From positions 3,003,001-3,067,000 of the forward strand of contig NZ_BSDR01000001.1 of assembly GCF_027925305.1 (NCBI RefSeq): 64,000 nucleotides of DNA, in the 5' to 3' direction. Of this stretch, positions 1 through 8,809 are shown piece after piece. Every line of letters begins with the position of its first letter. Position 1 is the stretch's first letter. The stretch is from Desulforhabdus amnigena. Its GTDB lineage: Bacteria > Desulfobacterota > Syntrophobacteria > Syntrophobacterales > Syntrophobacteraceae. Both the position numbers and the translations under genes were made by a program. Below the pieces are notes generated by a model. That model saw only the letters and a program-made list of their open reading frames with translations, had not been told where the DNA came from and did not search any database.

Positions 1-1
1 A

Positions 2-1885
2 TACCTCCTTCTCACGGGCAAGACCCTTTTCAAAGGGATGGCATACAAAGACCTTCACCGCTTGGCCGTCGATATTGAAACCGCCTGTGCTCCCGGCTAT
101 GAATTCCCCAATCCGGAACGAGAAGAGGACCGGATCATCTCCATCGCCCTCATGGACAACAGGGGAAATGAAGAAGTCCTTTTCGGAAGCAGCATGGGCG
201 AAAAAGAGATGATCGAGGCTCTCACCGACCGTATTTCCCGCTGGGACCCCGATGTCCTTGAAGGGCACAATTTCTTCAACTTCGATCTGGAATACCTCGT
301 CGCCCGGGCTCGCAGACACGGAGTCCGGCTTTGCTGGGGACGCGATGGAAGCCTTCCCCGCATCCGCCGGTCGCGATTCACCGTGGCGGAGCGGATCATC
401 GACTACACCCGCATGGACCTTTTCGGTCGGCACGTGGTGGACACGCTTTTTCTCCTTCAGTATTACGACGTGACAGCGCGTGAACTGGAAAGCTACGGGC
501 TCAAGTCCGCGGCCCTTCACTTCGGCCTGGCCGACGAGGAACGCACTTACATCGAACACTCCAAAATTCAGTGGGCCTACGAGCACGACCCGGAGGCCCT
601 CAAGCGTTACAACCTGGACGATGCCAGAGAAACCCTCGCCCTCTCCGAACTTCTCGGCTATCCATTCTTTCTTCAGGCGCGCATTTTTCCCTTTTCTTAC
701 CAGAATATTTTCATCCGGGGAAATGCTACCAAGATCAACGCACTCTTCATGCGGGAATACCTCAGGAAGCGAACTTCCGTACCCAAGCCCAGGGGGCGGG
801 GAATGAGCTTTGAAGGGGGCTACACAGACGTGTTTTTTCAGGGCATTATCCAAAATGTGGTCCATTGCGACGTGGCTTCCCTGTATCCGTCCATCCTGCT
901 CTCCTACGATCTCAAGCCGGTTGGAGACACCCTCGGAATTTTTCTGCCGTTGCTCCGAGATCTGCGTACTTTTCGGCTGGAAGCCAAGAAACGGGCGCAG
1001 GAAGCGCAGGAATCCCACGAACATGACTACTACCAGGCGCTTCAGCAGACTTTCAAGATTTTGATCAATTCCTTTTATGGCTATCTCGGAACAGAAATTC
1101 ACCATTTTTCAGACCCGCAACTGGCGGCGGAAGTCACCCGGTTGGGGAGGGAAACCATCCGGCGCATGATCGAATGGCTGCGAAATGAAGGAGCGACTCT
1201 CATCGAAATCGACACGGACGGGATCTACTTCGTGCCTCCGAAAGGAGTGGAAACCGAAGAGGCGCAGCGGATTCTCGTGGACCGCCTCTCCAGGACCCTG
1301 CCGGAAGGAATCGAGGTGGAGATGGACGGAAGGTATGCAGCCATGTTCTCGTACAAACGCAAAAATTACGCACTCTTGAATGATACCGGCAGTGTAACCA
1401 TCAAAGGGAGCGGCCTGAGGTCCAGAGGCATGGAAAAATATCTGCGGGATTTCCTTGCCGAGATGATCCGGCTTCTTCTGAAGGGAGAAGGCGACGAAAT
1501 TTACGATCTTTATCAGGAGACCCTGCAAAAATTGGCAAGACATGAATTGGATATTTTCTCCCTGGCCAAAACGGAAACCCTCACCGAATCTCTCGAAACC
1601 TATCAGCAGAAAATCAAAGCAAAAAAAAGAAACCGGGCGGCAACTTATGAACTGGCTCTGGCTTCAGGCCGGGATTACAGGGCCGGGGACCAGATTTCCT
1701 ATTACGTTACGGGAGAAGATAAAAAAGTGAGGGTTTTTGACAATTGCAAATTTGCATCCGCTTACGATCCGGATAAACCGGACGAGAACGTAGAATACTA
1801 CCAGGCGAAGCTTTTGGATCTTTTGAAAAAATTTCAGGAATTCCTGCCTTCGCGGCGCATTCTTGTGAAAAAACCTTCCAAATGA
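2..1885 (+). CDS. family B DNA polymerase (3' part, 5' end outside window)
   Basis: Template-directed DNA polymerase with a proofreading exonuclease. An ATG lies at 38, but the same frame is open to the window edge and reads YLLLTGKTLFKG, so the gene starts upstream and this is the C-terminal part. Counting from the ATG at 38, exonuclease motifs are DIET (12-15), NFFNFDLEYL (78-87) and YNLDD (191-195). Polymerase motif A is DVASLYPSI (278-286), motif B KILINSFYGYLG (340-351) and motif C DTDG (392-395). All catalytic acidic residues are present, so both activities are expected. Families PolB2 and Pol II cannot be separated without the N-terminus. It is followed by a 120-bp gap and an unrelated MFS gene. 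Confidence 0.9.
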   Translation, partial: YLLLTGKTLFKGMAYKDLHRLAVDIETACAPGYEFPNPEREEDRIISIALMDNRGNEEVLFGSSMGEKEMIEALTDRISRWDPDVLEGHNFFNFDLEYLVARARRHGVRLCWGRDGSLPRIRRSRFTVAERIIDYTRMDLFGRHVVDTLFLLQYYDVTARELESYGLKSAALHFGLADEERTYIEHSKIQWAYEHDPEALKRYNLDDARETLALSELLGYPFFLQARIFPFSYQNIFIRGNATKINALFMREYLRKRTSVPKPRGRGMSFEGGYTDVFFQGIIQNVVHCDVASLYPSILLSYDLKPVGDTLGIFLPLLRDLRTFRLEAKKRAQEAQESHEHDYYQALQQTFKILINSFYGYLGTEIHHFSDPQLAAEVTRLGRETIRRMIEWLRNEGATLIEIDTDGIYFVPPKGVETEEAQRILVDRLSRTLPEGIEVEMDGRYAAMFSYKRKNYALLNDTGSVTIKGSGLRSRGMEKYLRDFLAEMIRLLLKGEGDEIYDLYQETLQKLARHELDIFSLAKTETLTESLETYQQKIKAKKRNRAATYELALASGRDYRAGDQISYYVTGEDKKVRVFDNCKFASAYDPDKPDENVEYYQAKLLDLLKKFQEFLPSRRILVKKPSK

Positions 1886-2008
1886 CATGAGATGTGATAT
1901 TTCAGCGACCTTCCGTTATAATTTTGGAACGGTGAGCATAAAAAAATGCGTCCGGGGGGAAGCCATCTCCAGCCCGGAACGCGCTGATGCATTAGAGGGT
2001 CAGTCGCT

Positions 2009-3670
2009 TTGGAATCCGCCGACTCCCTTAGAAATTGGAAAAGAACTTATATGAAAGATATGAACAAGCCGTCCACAAAAGATCCCGGCAGGAAAGGAAC
2101 TGCGTGGAGCCCTCTCTATCAGCCCGTCTTTCGGGCACTGTGGATCGCCAGCATCGTCTCCAATATCGGCACGTGGATGCAGAATACCGCCACGGCCTGG
2201 CTCATGACATCCATCACTTCCTCCTCCGTCATGGTCGCCCTCGTGCAGACGGCAACGAGCCTTCCTATGTTCCTCCTAGCGCTGCCGGCGGGAGCTCTCG
2301 CCGATGTGCTGGACCGGCGCAGACTCATTCTCTTTACCCAGGCATGGATGCTTGCCGCAGCCGCTTTGCTGGGCGGTCTCACTCTGGCTGGTGAGACCAC
2401 GCCCTGGATTCTTCTCACCCTTACGCTTCTCCTGGGGCTGGGGGCGGCAATGAACGCGCCAGCTTGGCAGGCAATCATCCCGGAACTGGTCACACGAACG
2501 GAAATCCCATCAGCTGTAGCGCTGAACAGTGCGGGTTTCAATGTGGCCCGATCCATTGGCCCCGCCCTGGGAGGACTGGTGGTAGGAGCCATGGGCGCGG
2601 GCAACGCGTTTCTCATAAACGCCCTCTCCTATCTCGGCGTAGTGGTGGTTCTCTATTATTGGAAGCGGCCAAAGAGCCGGAGCACACTCCCTGCCGAGCG
2701 CATGATCGGCGCCATGCGTACCGGGGTCCGTTTCGTACGGCACGCGCCGGCTCTACGCGCCATATTCGTTCGAGCCGCCGCCTTCATCACTTGCGCCAGC
2801 GCCCTCATGGCGCTCCTCCCCATTCTGGCCCGGCATAACCTTGGACTGGGCTCTCTTGGTTTCGGGATACTCCTGGGTTCTTTCGGCATGGGCGCAGTGG
2901 CTGGAGCATTGATTCTACCGGAGATACGCAGGAGAATTTCCATTGATCTGCAGGTGACTCTATCCACGATCCTGTTTGCCGTTGTCTTCCTGGCTCTGGC
3001 CTACCTGCAAAATTTCATCATCCTGTGCGGAGCGATCCTCACAGCAGGGGCAGCATGGCTGACGCTGCTCTCCATCTTCAACAGCAGCGTGCAATCCATG
3101 GCGCCTTCCTGGGTAAGAGGCCGCGCACTGGCCGTTTACATGTTCATTTTCTTTGGAGGCATGGCGGCAGGGAGCTTTCTCTGGGGTACGATCACGTCTT
3201 ACCTGGGGATCTCCAGGACGTTCGTCCTGGCATCATTAACCATGGTTGCCGGGCTGGGGGTTACGGCGCGCTTTCGTCTCGCCTCTGCGGAACACCTGGA
3301 CCTCACTCCATCCATGCACTGGCCGGCTCCGACCCTCGCGGTGAATCCACAACTGGAAAACGGACCGGTCCTCGTCATGATCGAATACCACATTGATCCG
3401 GCCGATTCCCATGAATTCGGGATGGCCCTCAAACGGCTCCGCAATGTACGTCTGCGGGACGGCGCCATACGATGGGATCTCTTTGTGGACGCTGCAAAGC
3501 CGGAACGTTACATCGAATCCTTTCTCGTAGAATCCTGGATGGAGCATCTGCGCCAACACGAACGGGTAACCGTGGCAGACCGGGAAGTCGAAAAGCGGGT
3601 GAGAGCTTTTCACAAAGGCACCGAACCTCCTGTCGTGACTCATTTGTTGGCAAGGGCTCTTCCGAAATGA
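2009..3670 (+). CDS. MFS exporter (EntS/MFS_3-like) with C-terminal ABM-like domain
   Basis: Predicted inner-membrane drug or metabolite exporter of the major facilitator superfamily. Twelve hydrophobic segments span about residues 35-415, with an MFS loop motif (ALADVLDRRRL) after the second helix. Residues about 430-550 form a soluble tail resembling the dimeric alpha/beta-barrel antibiotic biosynthesis monooxygenase fold (VMIEYHIDPADSHEF at its start), an arrangement seen in some MFS_3 proteins. The start at 2009 is TTG with a GAGGG element about 10 nt before it. The in-frame ATG at 2051 is an alternative. The gene is isolated and converges on fixX. Substrate unknown. Confidence 0.82.
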   Translation: MESADSLRNWKRTYMKDMNKPSTKDPGRKGTAWSPLYQPVFRALWIASIVSNIGTWMQNTATAWLMTSITSSSVMVALVQTATSLPMFLLALPAGALADVLDRRRLILFTQAWMLAAAALLGGLTLAGETTPWILLTLTLLLGLGAAMNAPAWQAIIPELVTRTEIPSAVALNSAGFNVARSIGPALGGLVVGAMGAGNAFLINALSYLGVVVVLYYWKRPKSRSTLPAERMIGAMRTGVRFVRHAPALRAIFVRAAAFITCASALMALLPILARHNLGLGSLGFGILLGSFGMGAVAGALILPEIRRRISIDLQVTLSTILFAVVFLALAYLQNFIILCGAILTAGAAWLTLLSIFNSSVQSMAPSWVRGRALAVYMFIFFGGMAAGSFLWGTITSYLGISRTFVLASLTMVAGLGVTARFRLASAEHLDLTPSMHWPAPTLAVNPQLENGPVLVMIEYHIDPADSHEFGMALKRLRNVRLRDGAIRWDLFVDAAKPERYIESFLVESWMEHLRQHERVTVADREVEKRVRAFHKGTEPPVVTHLLARALPK

Positions 3671-3680
3671 TCGAGTACCA

Positions 3681-3962
3681 TCACCCGAACTTGTGCCGGA
3701 TACCGTATCCTCCCTTGGGAAAACGCCATTCGATATTGAAATGAGGGCATCCGATGCGGCAGGAACCGCATTCCAGGCATCCTTCGTAGCCGATGCTGAT
3801 GCGGTCCTTTTCCAGTTTGTAGACGTTGGCCGGGCAAATATAAAGGCAGGGCTGGTCGGCACACTTTTCCATGCAGACGCTGCCGTCCACGAGACGAAGG
3901 TGTGATTCCTCGTCGACCTTGAAACGATCGAGAAAAAGCTTGTCTTCTACTTTGACACTCAT
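3681..3962 (-). CDS. fixX: ferredoxin-like protein FixX
   Basis: Small iron-sulfur protein that passes electrons between the ETF:quinone oxidoreductase FixC and its partners. The 93-aa product carries a CLECGSCRIGCP cluster motif near the C-terminus and an upstream CMEKCADQPCLYICP segment with incomplete spacing, typical of FixX-type ferredoxins. The ATG at 3962 overlaps the fixC stop codon (ATGA), which fixes the start and indicates translational coupling. An in-frame ATG 24 nt upstream lies inside fixC and is less likely. It is the last gene of the fixA-fixB-fixC-fixX cluster. Confidence 0.88.
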   Translation of the reverse strand: MSVKVEDKLFLDRFKVDEESHLRLVDGSVCMEKCADQPCLYICPANVYKLEKDRISIGYEGCLECGSCRIGCPHFNIEWRFPKGGYGIRHKFG

Positions 3963-5263
3963 CGGACGCTCCTCCATCCATCCCATGCCAGCCGCAGCAA
4001 CTTCCTGAGAGGGATCTCGCTTCGAACGGCCTTCCAGACCATGTGTTGCTTTTTCTTTTTGGGCACACCATCGACCGTGAGCATTTCCCTGGCCGTCAGG
4101 CTTGCCAGGCCGGGAAGGGTCGAAAACAGCTCTTCATGCTTTTCCAGGAACGAAGGGAAACGCCGGTATTTTTTCAAGTCCTGGAGGACATAGGATTCCT
4201 GCAACCGTTCCACATAGCTTTCGAGGGCACGCGCGCTGAAATCCCCCTTGTTCAGGGCATCCAGAATGGCATGCGCCGCAAAACGGCCGGAAGTCATGGC
4301 AAGATTGGAACCTTCCCGATGCAATGCATTGAAAAACATGGCCGAATCGCCGGCGATGAGGAACCCGTCCCCACAAAGTTTTGGAACGGTTTCATAGCCC
4401 CCCTCGGCAAGCCAGTGAGCGAGGTATTCTTTGGGCTTCCCCTCTTTGATGAGAGGCGCCACCATGGGATGAGACTTCAAAGCTTCCAGCATTTCGTACG
4501 GACGCGCTTTGTGCCTGGCAAAATCAGCCAGGTTGGCGCCGATTCCAAGAGAAATGGAACTTTTGTTCGTATAGAGGAAGGCAACTCCGTTCATTCCCCA
4601 GGTGGGCTCCCCCAGAATCTCAGTAGTGACGCCGTTGCCGGGTTCCACGTTGAACCTGGCATCGATTACCTCCTCGGGCAATTCAATGAGCTCTTTCACG
4701 GCCAGGGCCACGTTCTCCGGCCTGGGCTCGGCGCGAAAGCCGGTTTTACGGGCCAGGGGCGAATTGATTCCATCGGCCAAAAGGACCACATTGGCGTGGA
4801 GATCGCCGTCGGGTCGGTCCGTACGGACCCCTATGACACGCCCTCCGCCATCGCGGATCAAGTCCGTGACCACAGTGGCACAAACCACCAGAGCACCTTT
4901 GGATTTTGCCTGATCGGCAAACCAGCGGTCGAATTTAGCCCTTCCCACAGTGAAGACGTTTTGCTTCAATTCATCAGTAAAGGCCCTGTCCCGATACGAG
5001 AGGCTGTAACCTCCATCTTTAGAGAGGTACCAGAGGCGGGATTCGACCACATTGCGTTCCACGGGGCATTTTCTTTCCTGGTAATCGGGAAGAATTCGAG
5101 CCAGGTCATGACCATAGAGAACCCCGCCGAACATATTTTTGGCGCCGGGATATTCTCCCCGCTCGAAGACGATGGTTTTCACCCCTTTTTCAGCCAGAGT
5201 ACACGCCGCCGAAATACCGGCGGGCCCTGCCCCGACGACGGCCACGTCGAATGTTTCTCCCAT
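3959..5263 (-). CDS. fixC: electron-transfer flavoprotein:quinone oxidoreductase FixC
   Basis: FAD-dependent membrane-associated oxidoreductase that takes electrons from the FixAB flavoprotein and, with FixX, delivers them to quinone. The 434-aa length suits the family. The N-terminal dinucleotide-binding motif VVGAGPAGISAA is at about residues 9-20, and a second FAD motif (DGFLIAGDSA) lies about residue 310-320. It overlaps fixX by 4 nt and follows fixB after about 80 bp. In bifurcating EtfABCX complexes this protein is the quinone-reducing arm. Whether this complex bifurcates to ferredoxin is an inference from gene content. Confidence 0.92.
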   Translation of the reverse strand: MGETFDVAVVGAGPAGISAACTLAEKGVKTIVFERGEYPGAKNMFGGVLYGHDLARILPDYQERKCPVERNVVESRLWYLSKDGGYSLSYRDRAFTDELKQNVFTVGRAKFDRWFADQAKSKGALVVCATVVTDLIRDGGGRVIGVRTDRPDGDLHANVVLLADGINSPLARKTGFRAEPRPENVALAVKELIELPEEVIDARFNVEPGNGVTTEILGEPTWGMNGVAFLYTNKSSISLGIGANLADFARHKARPYEMLEALKSHPMVAPLIKEGKPKEYLAHWLAEGGYETVPKLCGDGFLIAGDSAMFFNALHREGSNLAMTSGRFAAHAILDALNKGDFSARALESYVERLQESYVLQDLKKYRRFPSFLEKHEELFSTLPGLASLTAREMLTVDGVPKKKKQHMVWKAVRSEIPLRKLLRLAWDGWRSVR

Positions 5264-5343
5264 ATTTTGATTCCTTCATCAGAAAAGACCGGCAGAATGT
5301 CCATTCAAGTTCAAATGGATAAAAATTCCTGCGAGCATCCATC

Positions 5344-6606
5344 TCACTTCGCCTGACCCATCCGTACCTTCAGCTGCCTGATCAATTCGGGCACAATCTG
5401 CAGGTAGTTCCCGACAATTCCCACGTCCGCCACCCGGAAGATGGGAGCCTTTGGGTCGGAATTGATGGCCACGATTTTTTCAGCTCCCTGTATGGCCACG
5501 AGATGCTGAATGGCTCCGGAAACACCAATGGCGATATAGAGCTTGGGCGCCACGGTCTTGCCTGTCTGTCCCACCTGCCGTTCATAGGGCATAAGCCCCG
5601 CTTCCACCACAGGCCGGGAACAGGCAATGGTTCCTCCCACCAGCTCAGCCAATTCTTCCAGGAGAGGAAACGTCGCCGGATCGCAGGCGCCTCTTCCCGC
5701 CACCACCAGAGCCGAAGAACGGACAATGTCCACGCTTCCGATCTCCTGAACATCACGAATGAAATCCACGATCACGGGCAGTTCACCCTCAGGGGGCACC
5801 CAGTCATGGCGGTGGATCTCTCCCTTTCTGGCGGAATCTTTTTCCGACATCTTCATGACCATGGGGCGGACCGTGCTCATCTGAGGCCGGCGGCGCTCGC
5901 AAAATATGGTGGCCATGATGTTTCCGCCGAAAGTCGGCCGGGTCATGAGCAGCAGCCGGCTCTTCTCTTCGATGGCAAGACCGGTGCAATCCGCAGTGAG
6001 ACCCGTCTGAAGGCGCGTCGCGACGATCCCCGCCAGGTCTCTTCCAAGATGCGTTGCGCCAATCAAGAAGATCTCCGGACGAACGGCCTCACACAGATCG
6101 GAAAGGGCTTTTCCATAGACTCCCGAGAGATAATGTTCCAGAAGAGGGTCTTCAACGACATGAACCACATCGCACCCGTAGGCAACGGCATCCCGCGCAA
6201 TGGCTTCCACACCATACCCCAAAAGGAAACCCATGACTTTGGTCTTGAGGGTTTCCGCCAGTTCCCTCGCCTTGCCCACCAGCTCCCACGAAACCTGAGC
6301 CCCAGCCCCATCGGCCACTTCAATGAAAACCGCTACACCCTCGTAACCGGGCACCCCCTCACTGGGCATTCCCCTCTCTTCCCGCGTGAGGCGCTTTTTC
6401 TGCGTTTTCTCGAAGCGGACGGCATCCACCGGGCAGCTTTCAAAGCATTTGCCGCACCCGATACAGGTTTCGGGATCGATGTGCGCCACCCCTTCCGCAC
6501 TCAATTCTATGGCGCCCACGGGACACTCGCCGATGCAGATCTGGCAGGCGATGCACTTGTCCGGCAGGATTTCTGCGACTTCGATTCCTTTTGTGTTCTT
6601 GGCCAT
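5344..6606 (-). CDS. fixB: electron-transfer flavoprotein alpha subunit FixB with N-terminal 2[4Fe-4S] ferredoxin domain
   Basis: FAD-binding alpha subunit of an electron-transfer flavoprotein. The C-terminal FAD domain (about 290-410) carries the family signature region around GQTGKTVAPKLYIAIGVSGA. Unlike minimal ETF alpha subunits, residues 1-65 form a bacterial ferredoxin domain with two CxxCxxCxxxC motifs (C18, C21, C24, C28 and C48, C51, C54, C58), each followed by P. This gives the subunit its own iron-sulfur wire. Its start lies 6 bp after the fixA stop, so the two subunits are probably made together. Confidence 0.93.
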   Translation of the reverse strand: MAKNTKGIEVAEILPDKCIACQICIGECPVGAIELSAEGVAHIDPETCIGCGKCFESCPVDAVRFEKTQKKRLTREERGMPSEGVPGYEGVAVFIEVADGAGAQVSWELVGKARELAETLKTKVMGFLLGYGVEAIARDAVAYGCDVVHVVEDPLLEHYLSGVYGKALSDLCEAVRPEIFLIGATHLGRDLAGIVATRLQTGLTADCTGLAIEEKSRLLLMTRPTFGGNIMATIFCERRRPQMSTVRPMVMKMSEKDSARKGEIHRHDWVPPEGELPVIVDFIRDVQEIGSVDIVRSSALVVAGRGACDPATFPLLEELAELVGGTIACSRPVVEAGLMPYERQVGQTGKTVAPKLYIAIGVSGAIQHLVAIQGAEKIVAINSDPKAPIFRVADVGIVGNYLQIVPELIRQLKVRMGQAK

Positions 6607-6612
6607 CCGGTC

Positions 6613-7449
6613 TCATGCCTCCCATTTTTTCAAGAGTTTCGACAAGAATCCCTTTTCATCCATGAGCACATCCAGACATTGAGACACCGCCTTTTCCACC
6701 CCTTCACCGGCGTCGAACTTTGGGCCCCCTTCTCGCGCCGGAGGCGATGAAATGGCTCGAACCCAGGTGGGCGAGCCTTTTATACCCAGCATTTGTGGAG
6801 ACGCTTCAATGTCTTCGGCGTTCCATGTGGCTACAGGGGCACGCAGGGAGGCTATGAGGGCAGGAAGCGATGCACGCCTCGGCACGGCCAACTCCAATTC
6901 AACCGTCAGCAAAGCCGGCAGCGGCCCGAGAAGGATCTCTGTACCACCGGAAACTCTCCGCTTCACCTGAATCCGCCTCTTTTCCATGTCGATCCAATCG
7001 ATTTCGATCACATAGGTGAATTGAGCAAGCCCCAATCGGGTAGCGATACCCGGACCCGTCTGAGCCGTGTCCCCGTCGATGGCCTGCTTGCCGCAAAGCA
7101 CCAAATCTACAGGAAGTTCGCGTCCCAGCTTCTCGATGGCCTTACTGAGGGTGTAGCTGGTGGCAAGAGTGTCTGCTCCGGCAAAAGCCCGATCCGAAAG
7201 CAATATGGCTTCATCGGCCCCCAGGGAGAGCGCTTCCCGAAGCGAGCTTTCTCCCTGGGGTGGTCCCATGCAGATGGCGGTGACTTTTCCACCGTATTGC
7301 TCGCGCAGTCGTACGGCTCCTTCGAGAGCCACAATATCATAAGGGTTGGAGATGGATTCGACACCGGCTCGAATCAGCGTGTTGGTCTCCGGGTCGATTT
7401 TTACCTCGGCAGTGTCCGGAACCTGTTTGATACAGCATACTGAATGCAT
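6613..7449 (-). CDS. fixA: electron-transfer flavoprotein beta subunit FixA
   Basis: Beta subunit of the electron-transfer flavoprotein, binding AMP or a second FAD and docking to FixB. The 278-aa product has the ETF-beta signature region (CGKQAIDGDTAQTGPGIA, about residues 115-132) and the usual N-terminal VCCIKQVPDTAEVKID. The ATG at 7449 has an AAGGA element about 9 nt upstream; an out-of-frame ATG lies 4 nt before it. It is the first gene of the minus-strand fixABCX operon, so the operon promoter should lie in 7450-7530. I saw no clear sigma-70 box there. Confidence 0.92.
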   Translation of the reverse strand: MHSVCCIKQVPDTAEVKIDPETNTLIRAGVESISNPYDIVALEGAVRLREQYGGKVTAICMGPPQGESSLREALSLGADEAILLSDRAFAGADTLATSYTLSKAIEKLGRELPVDLVLCGKQAIDGDTAQTGPGIATRLGLAQFTYVIEIDWIDMEKRRIQVKRRVSGGTEILLGPLPALLTVELELAVPRRASLPALIASLRAPVATWNAEDIEASPQMLGIKGSPTWVRAISSPPAREGGPKFDAGEGVEKAVSQCLDVLMDEKGFLSKLLKKWEA

Positions 7450-7532
7450 TCATCCGTCCTTCTTCGGGAAAGGGGGGACCTCAACTTAATGTTATAACGT
7501 GAAGGGTTGAAATCTTGACTTCTGCAGGGTCA

Positions 7533-7820
7533 TCAAGAAGTCGGGATCTCATCCGCGCGGGATATAAAATCGAGGTCGCCTGTTCCAGGTTCGACAATGA
7601 CAGCCTGGATTCGTCTCATACCCAGCTTCTTGCAGGCGCGCCAGCGTTTTTCACCGTCCAGAATCCGGAAGGATGCCCCGACCAACAGGATTTCGACCGG
7701 TTCAAGCTGCCCCTGCAAACGAATACTTTCCGAAATGTTTTCAATGGATTCATCCGAACAGACAAGCCGGCGGTTAGGACTGATCTTGTCCACATCGATC
7801 TCTCGCACATCCCTTTGCAT
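7533..7820 (-). CDS. ParB/Srx-type nuclease-fold domain protein
   Basis: A 95-aa protein that is essentially only the ParB N-terminal (Srx-like) domain: an N-terminal DVDKISPNRR strand, a helical SIRLQGQLEPVEIL segment and the GEKRWRACKKLG motif corresponding to the GERRxRA box that binds CTP/DNA in ParB. It lacks the helix-turn-helix and dimerisation regions of chromosomal ParB. The ATG at 7820 is preceded by AAGGAG with 7-nt spacing. It lies 50 bp downstream of a MinD-type ATPase on the same strand, suggesting a functional pair, and upstream of fixA. Role unknown. Confidence 0.8.
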   Translation of the reverse strand: MQRDVREIDVDKISPNRRLVCSDESIENISESIRLQGQLEPVEILLVGASFRILDGEKRWRACKKLGMRRIQAVIVEPGTGDLDFISRADEIPTS

Positions 7821-7869
7821 GGCTTTTCTCCTTGTTTACCCGGTGTTGCCCGCAGGACGCGGGACATGT

Positions 7870-8634
7870 TCACTCCCCCTTGAGTTTCAGGATGCGGTCC
7901 GCAAGCCCCCCCACGGCTATGGCCGCTTTGCTCCACGGAGCGTCTTTAATGAATGGGACCTGCTCCTGTACCGCCTTCAAAACGGCTTTATCCTTGGGAA
8001 CAAACCCCAGGTATTGCGGCTGAATTTTCAGGAACCGATCCGCCACCCTGGCCATACTGTCAAAGGTTTTGAGTCCTTCCCGTTCACTGACGACAGAATT
8101 GAGGATCAGATAAAACCGCTTTCGTCCGTAATCTTTGGAAAGGATTTTGATCAACGCATAGGCATCGGTCATGGATGTGGGATCCGAAGTGACAATCACC
8201 AGGTTATGAGTGGCAAAGGTATTGAACCAGATGACGGAGTCTCCGATTCCCGCTGCCGTGTCCAATAGAACGTAATCGAAGTGGCGCACAATGGACTTCA
8301 GGATGTTGCCCAAAAGAACGTGCTCTTCCGGCCCCAGGTCCACCATCTCCGGCACCCCCGAACTTGCCGGCAGAACACCAAAATTCGGCTCCACATAAAC
8401 AACCGCATTCAGGGGATCCTCTCCACGCTCCAGCACATCGCGTATGGTCTTACGCACCGTCAGTCGCAGCAAAACATCCACGTTGGCAAGCCCCATATCA
8501 CCGTCTACAACCAGGACTCGCAGGCCTTTCTGCGACAGGGCAAAAGCCAGATTAACCGTCAGGCTCGTTTTTCCGACCCCCCCCTTACCACTGCTTACGG
8601 AGAATATCATGGGACCAGATGTTGCATCCAACAT
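7870..8634 (-). CDS. MinD/FlhG-family P-loop ATPase
   Basis: Deviant-Walker ATPase of the ParA/MinD superfamily that positions cell structures. The 254-aa product has the deviant Walker A SSGKGGVGKTS (about 14-24), switch I region VDGDMGLANVDV and Walker B-like FDYVLLDTAAGIGDS (about 139-153). Overall it resembles FlhG/YlxH proteins that control flagellar number, but no flagellar gene is in the window. The start is ATG at 8634, or the ATG at 8610. A copy of the CTCATGG intergenic repeat lies just upstream. The following ParB-domain gene is probably co-transcribed. Confidence 0.88.
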   Translation of the reverse strand: MLDATSGPMIFSVSSGKGGVGKTSLTVNLAFALSQKGLRVLVVDGDMGLANVDVLLRLTVRKTIRDVLERGEDPLNAVVYVEPNFGVLPASSGVPEMVDLGPEEHVLLGNILKSIVRHFDYVLLDTAAGIGDSVIWFNTFATHNLVIVTSDPTSMTDAYALIKILSKDYGRKRFYLILNSVVSEREGLKTFDSMARVADRFLKIQPQYLGFVPKDKAVLKAVQEQVPFIKDAPWSKAAIAVGGLADRILKLKGE

Positions 8635-8653
8635 ATCATTCCAACCTGTTTAT

Positions 8654-8785
8654 ATGAAAAAAGGCTCATGGTTCATAGCTCATGGCTCATGATAGCATCG
8701 CTTTTCAAGAGCGTTTCCCGCTTTCCATATTGGCTTGCATCTCTTTGCCTTTTTCATTTTTCGTTGTGACCATTCCGGTCATGGG
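8654..8785. repeat. CTCATGG-rich dispersed intergenic repeat, copy A
   Basis: The segment holds near-tandem GGCTCATG / AGCTCATGG units followed by a conserved tail (ATCGCTTTTCAAGAGCGTTT, then CTTGCATCTCTTTGCC and TTCGTTGTGACCA). Related sequence occurs at 15176-15245, 46612-46710 (inverted) and 47641-47765, always between genes. Short ORFs starting MKKGSWFIAHGS in these copies are artefacts of the repeat. Confidence 0.85.
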
Positions 8786-8809
8786 AGTTATAAGAAAATC
8801 GGCATCAAA

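Noticed and set aside
3640-4071. 143-codon minus-strand frame overlapping fixX
   Set aside because: Shadow of fixX/fixC in another frame; it lacks the Cys motifs that the fixX frame has.
4043-5356. 437-codon plus-strand frame over fixC
   Set aside because: Shadow of fixC, whose FAD motifs and 4-nt overlap with fixX leave no doubt about the coding strand.
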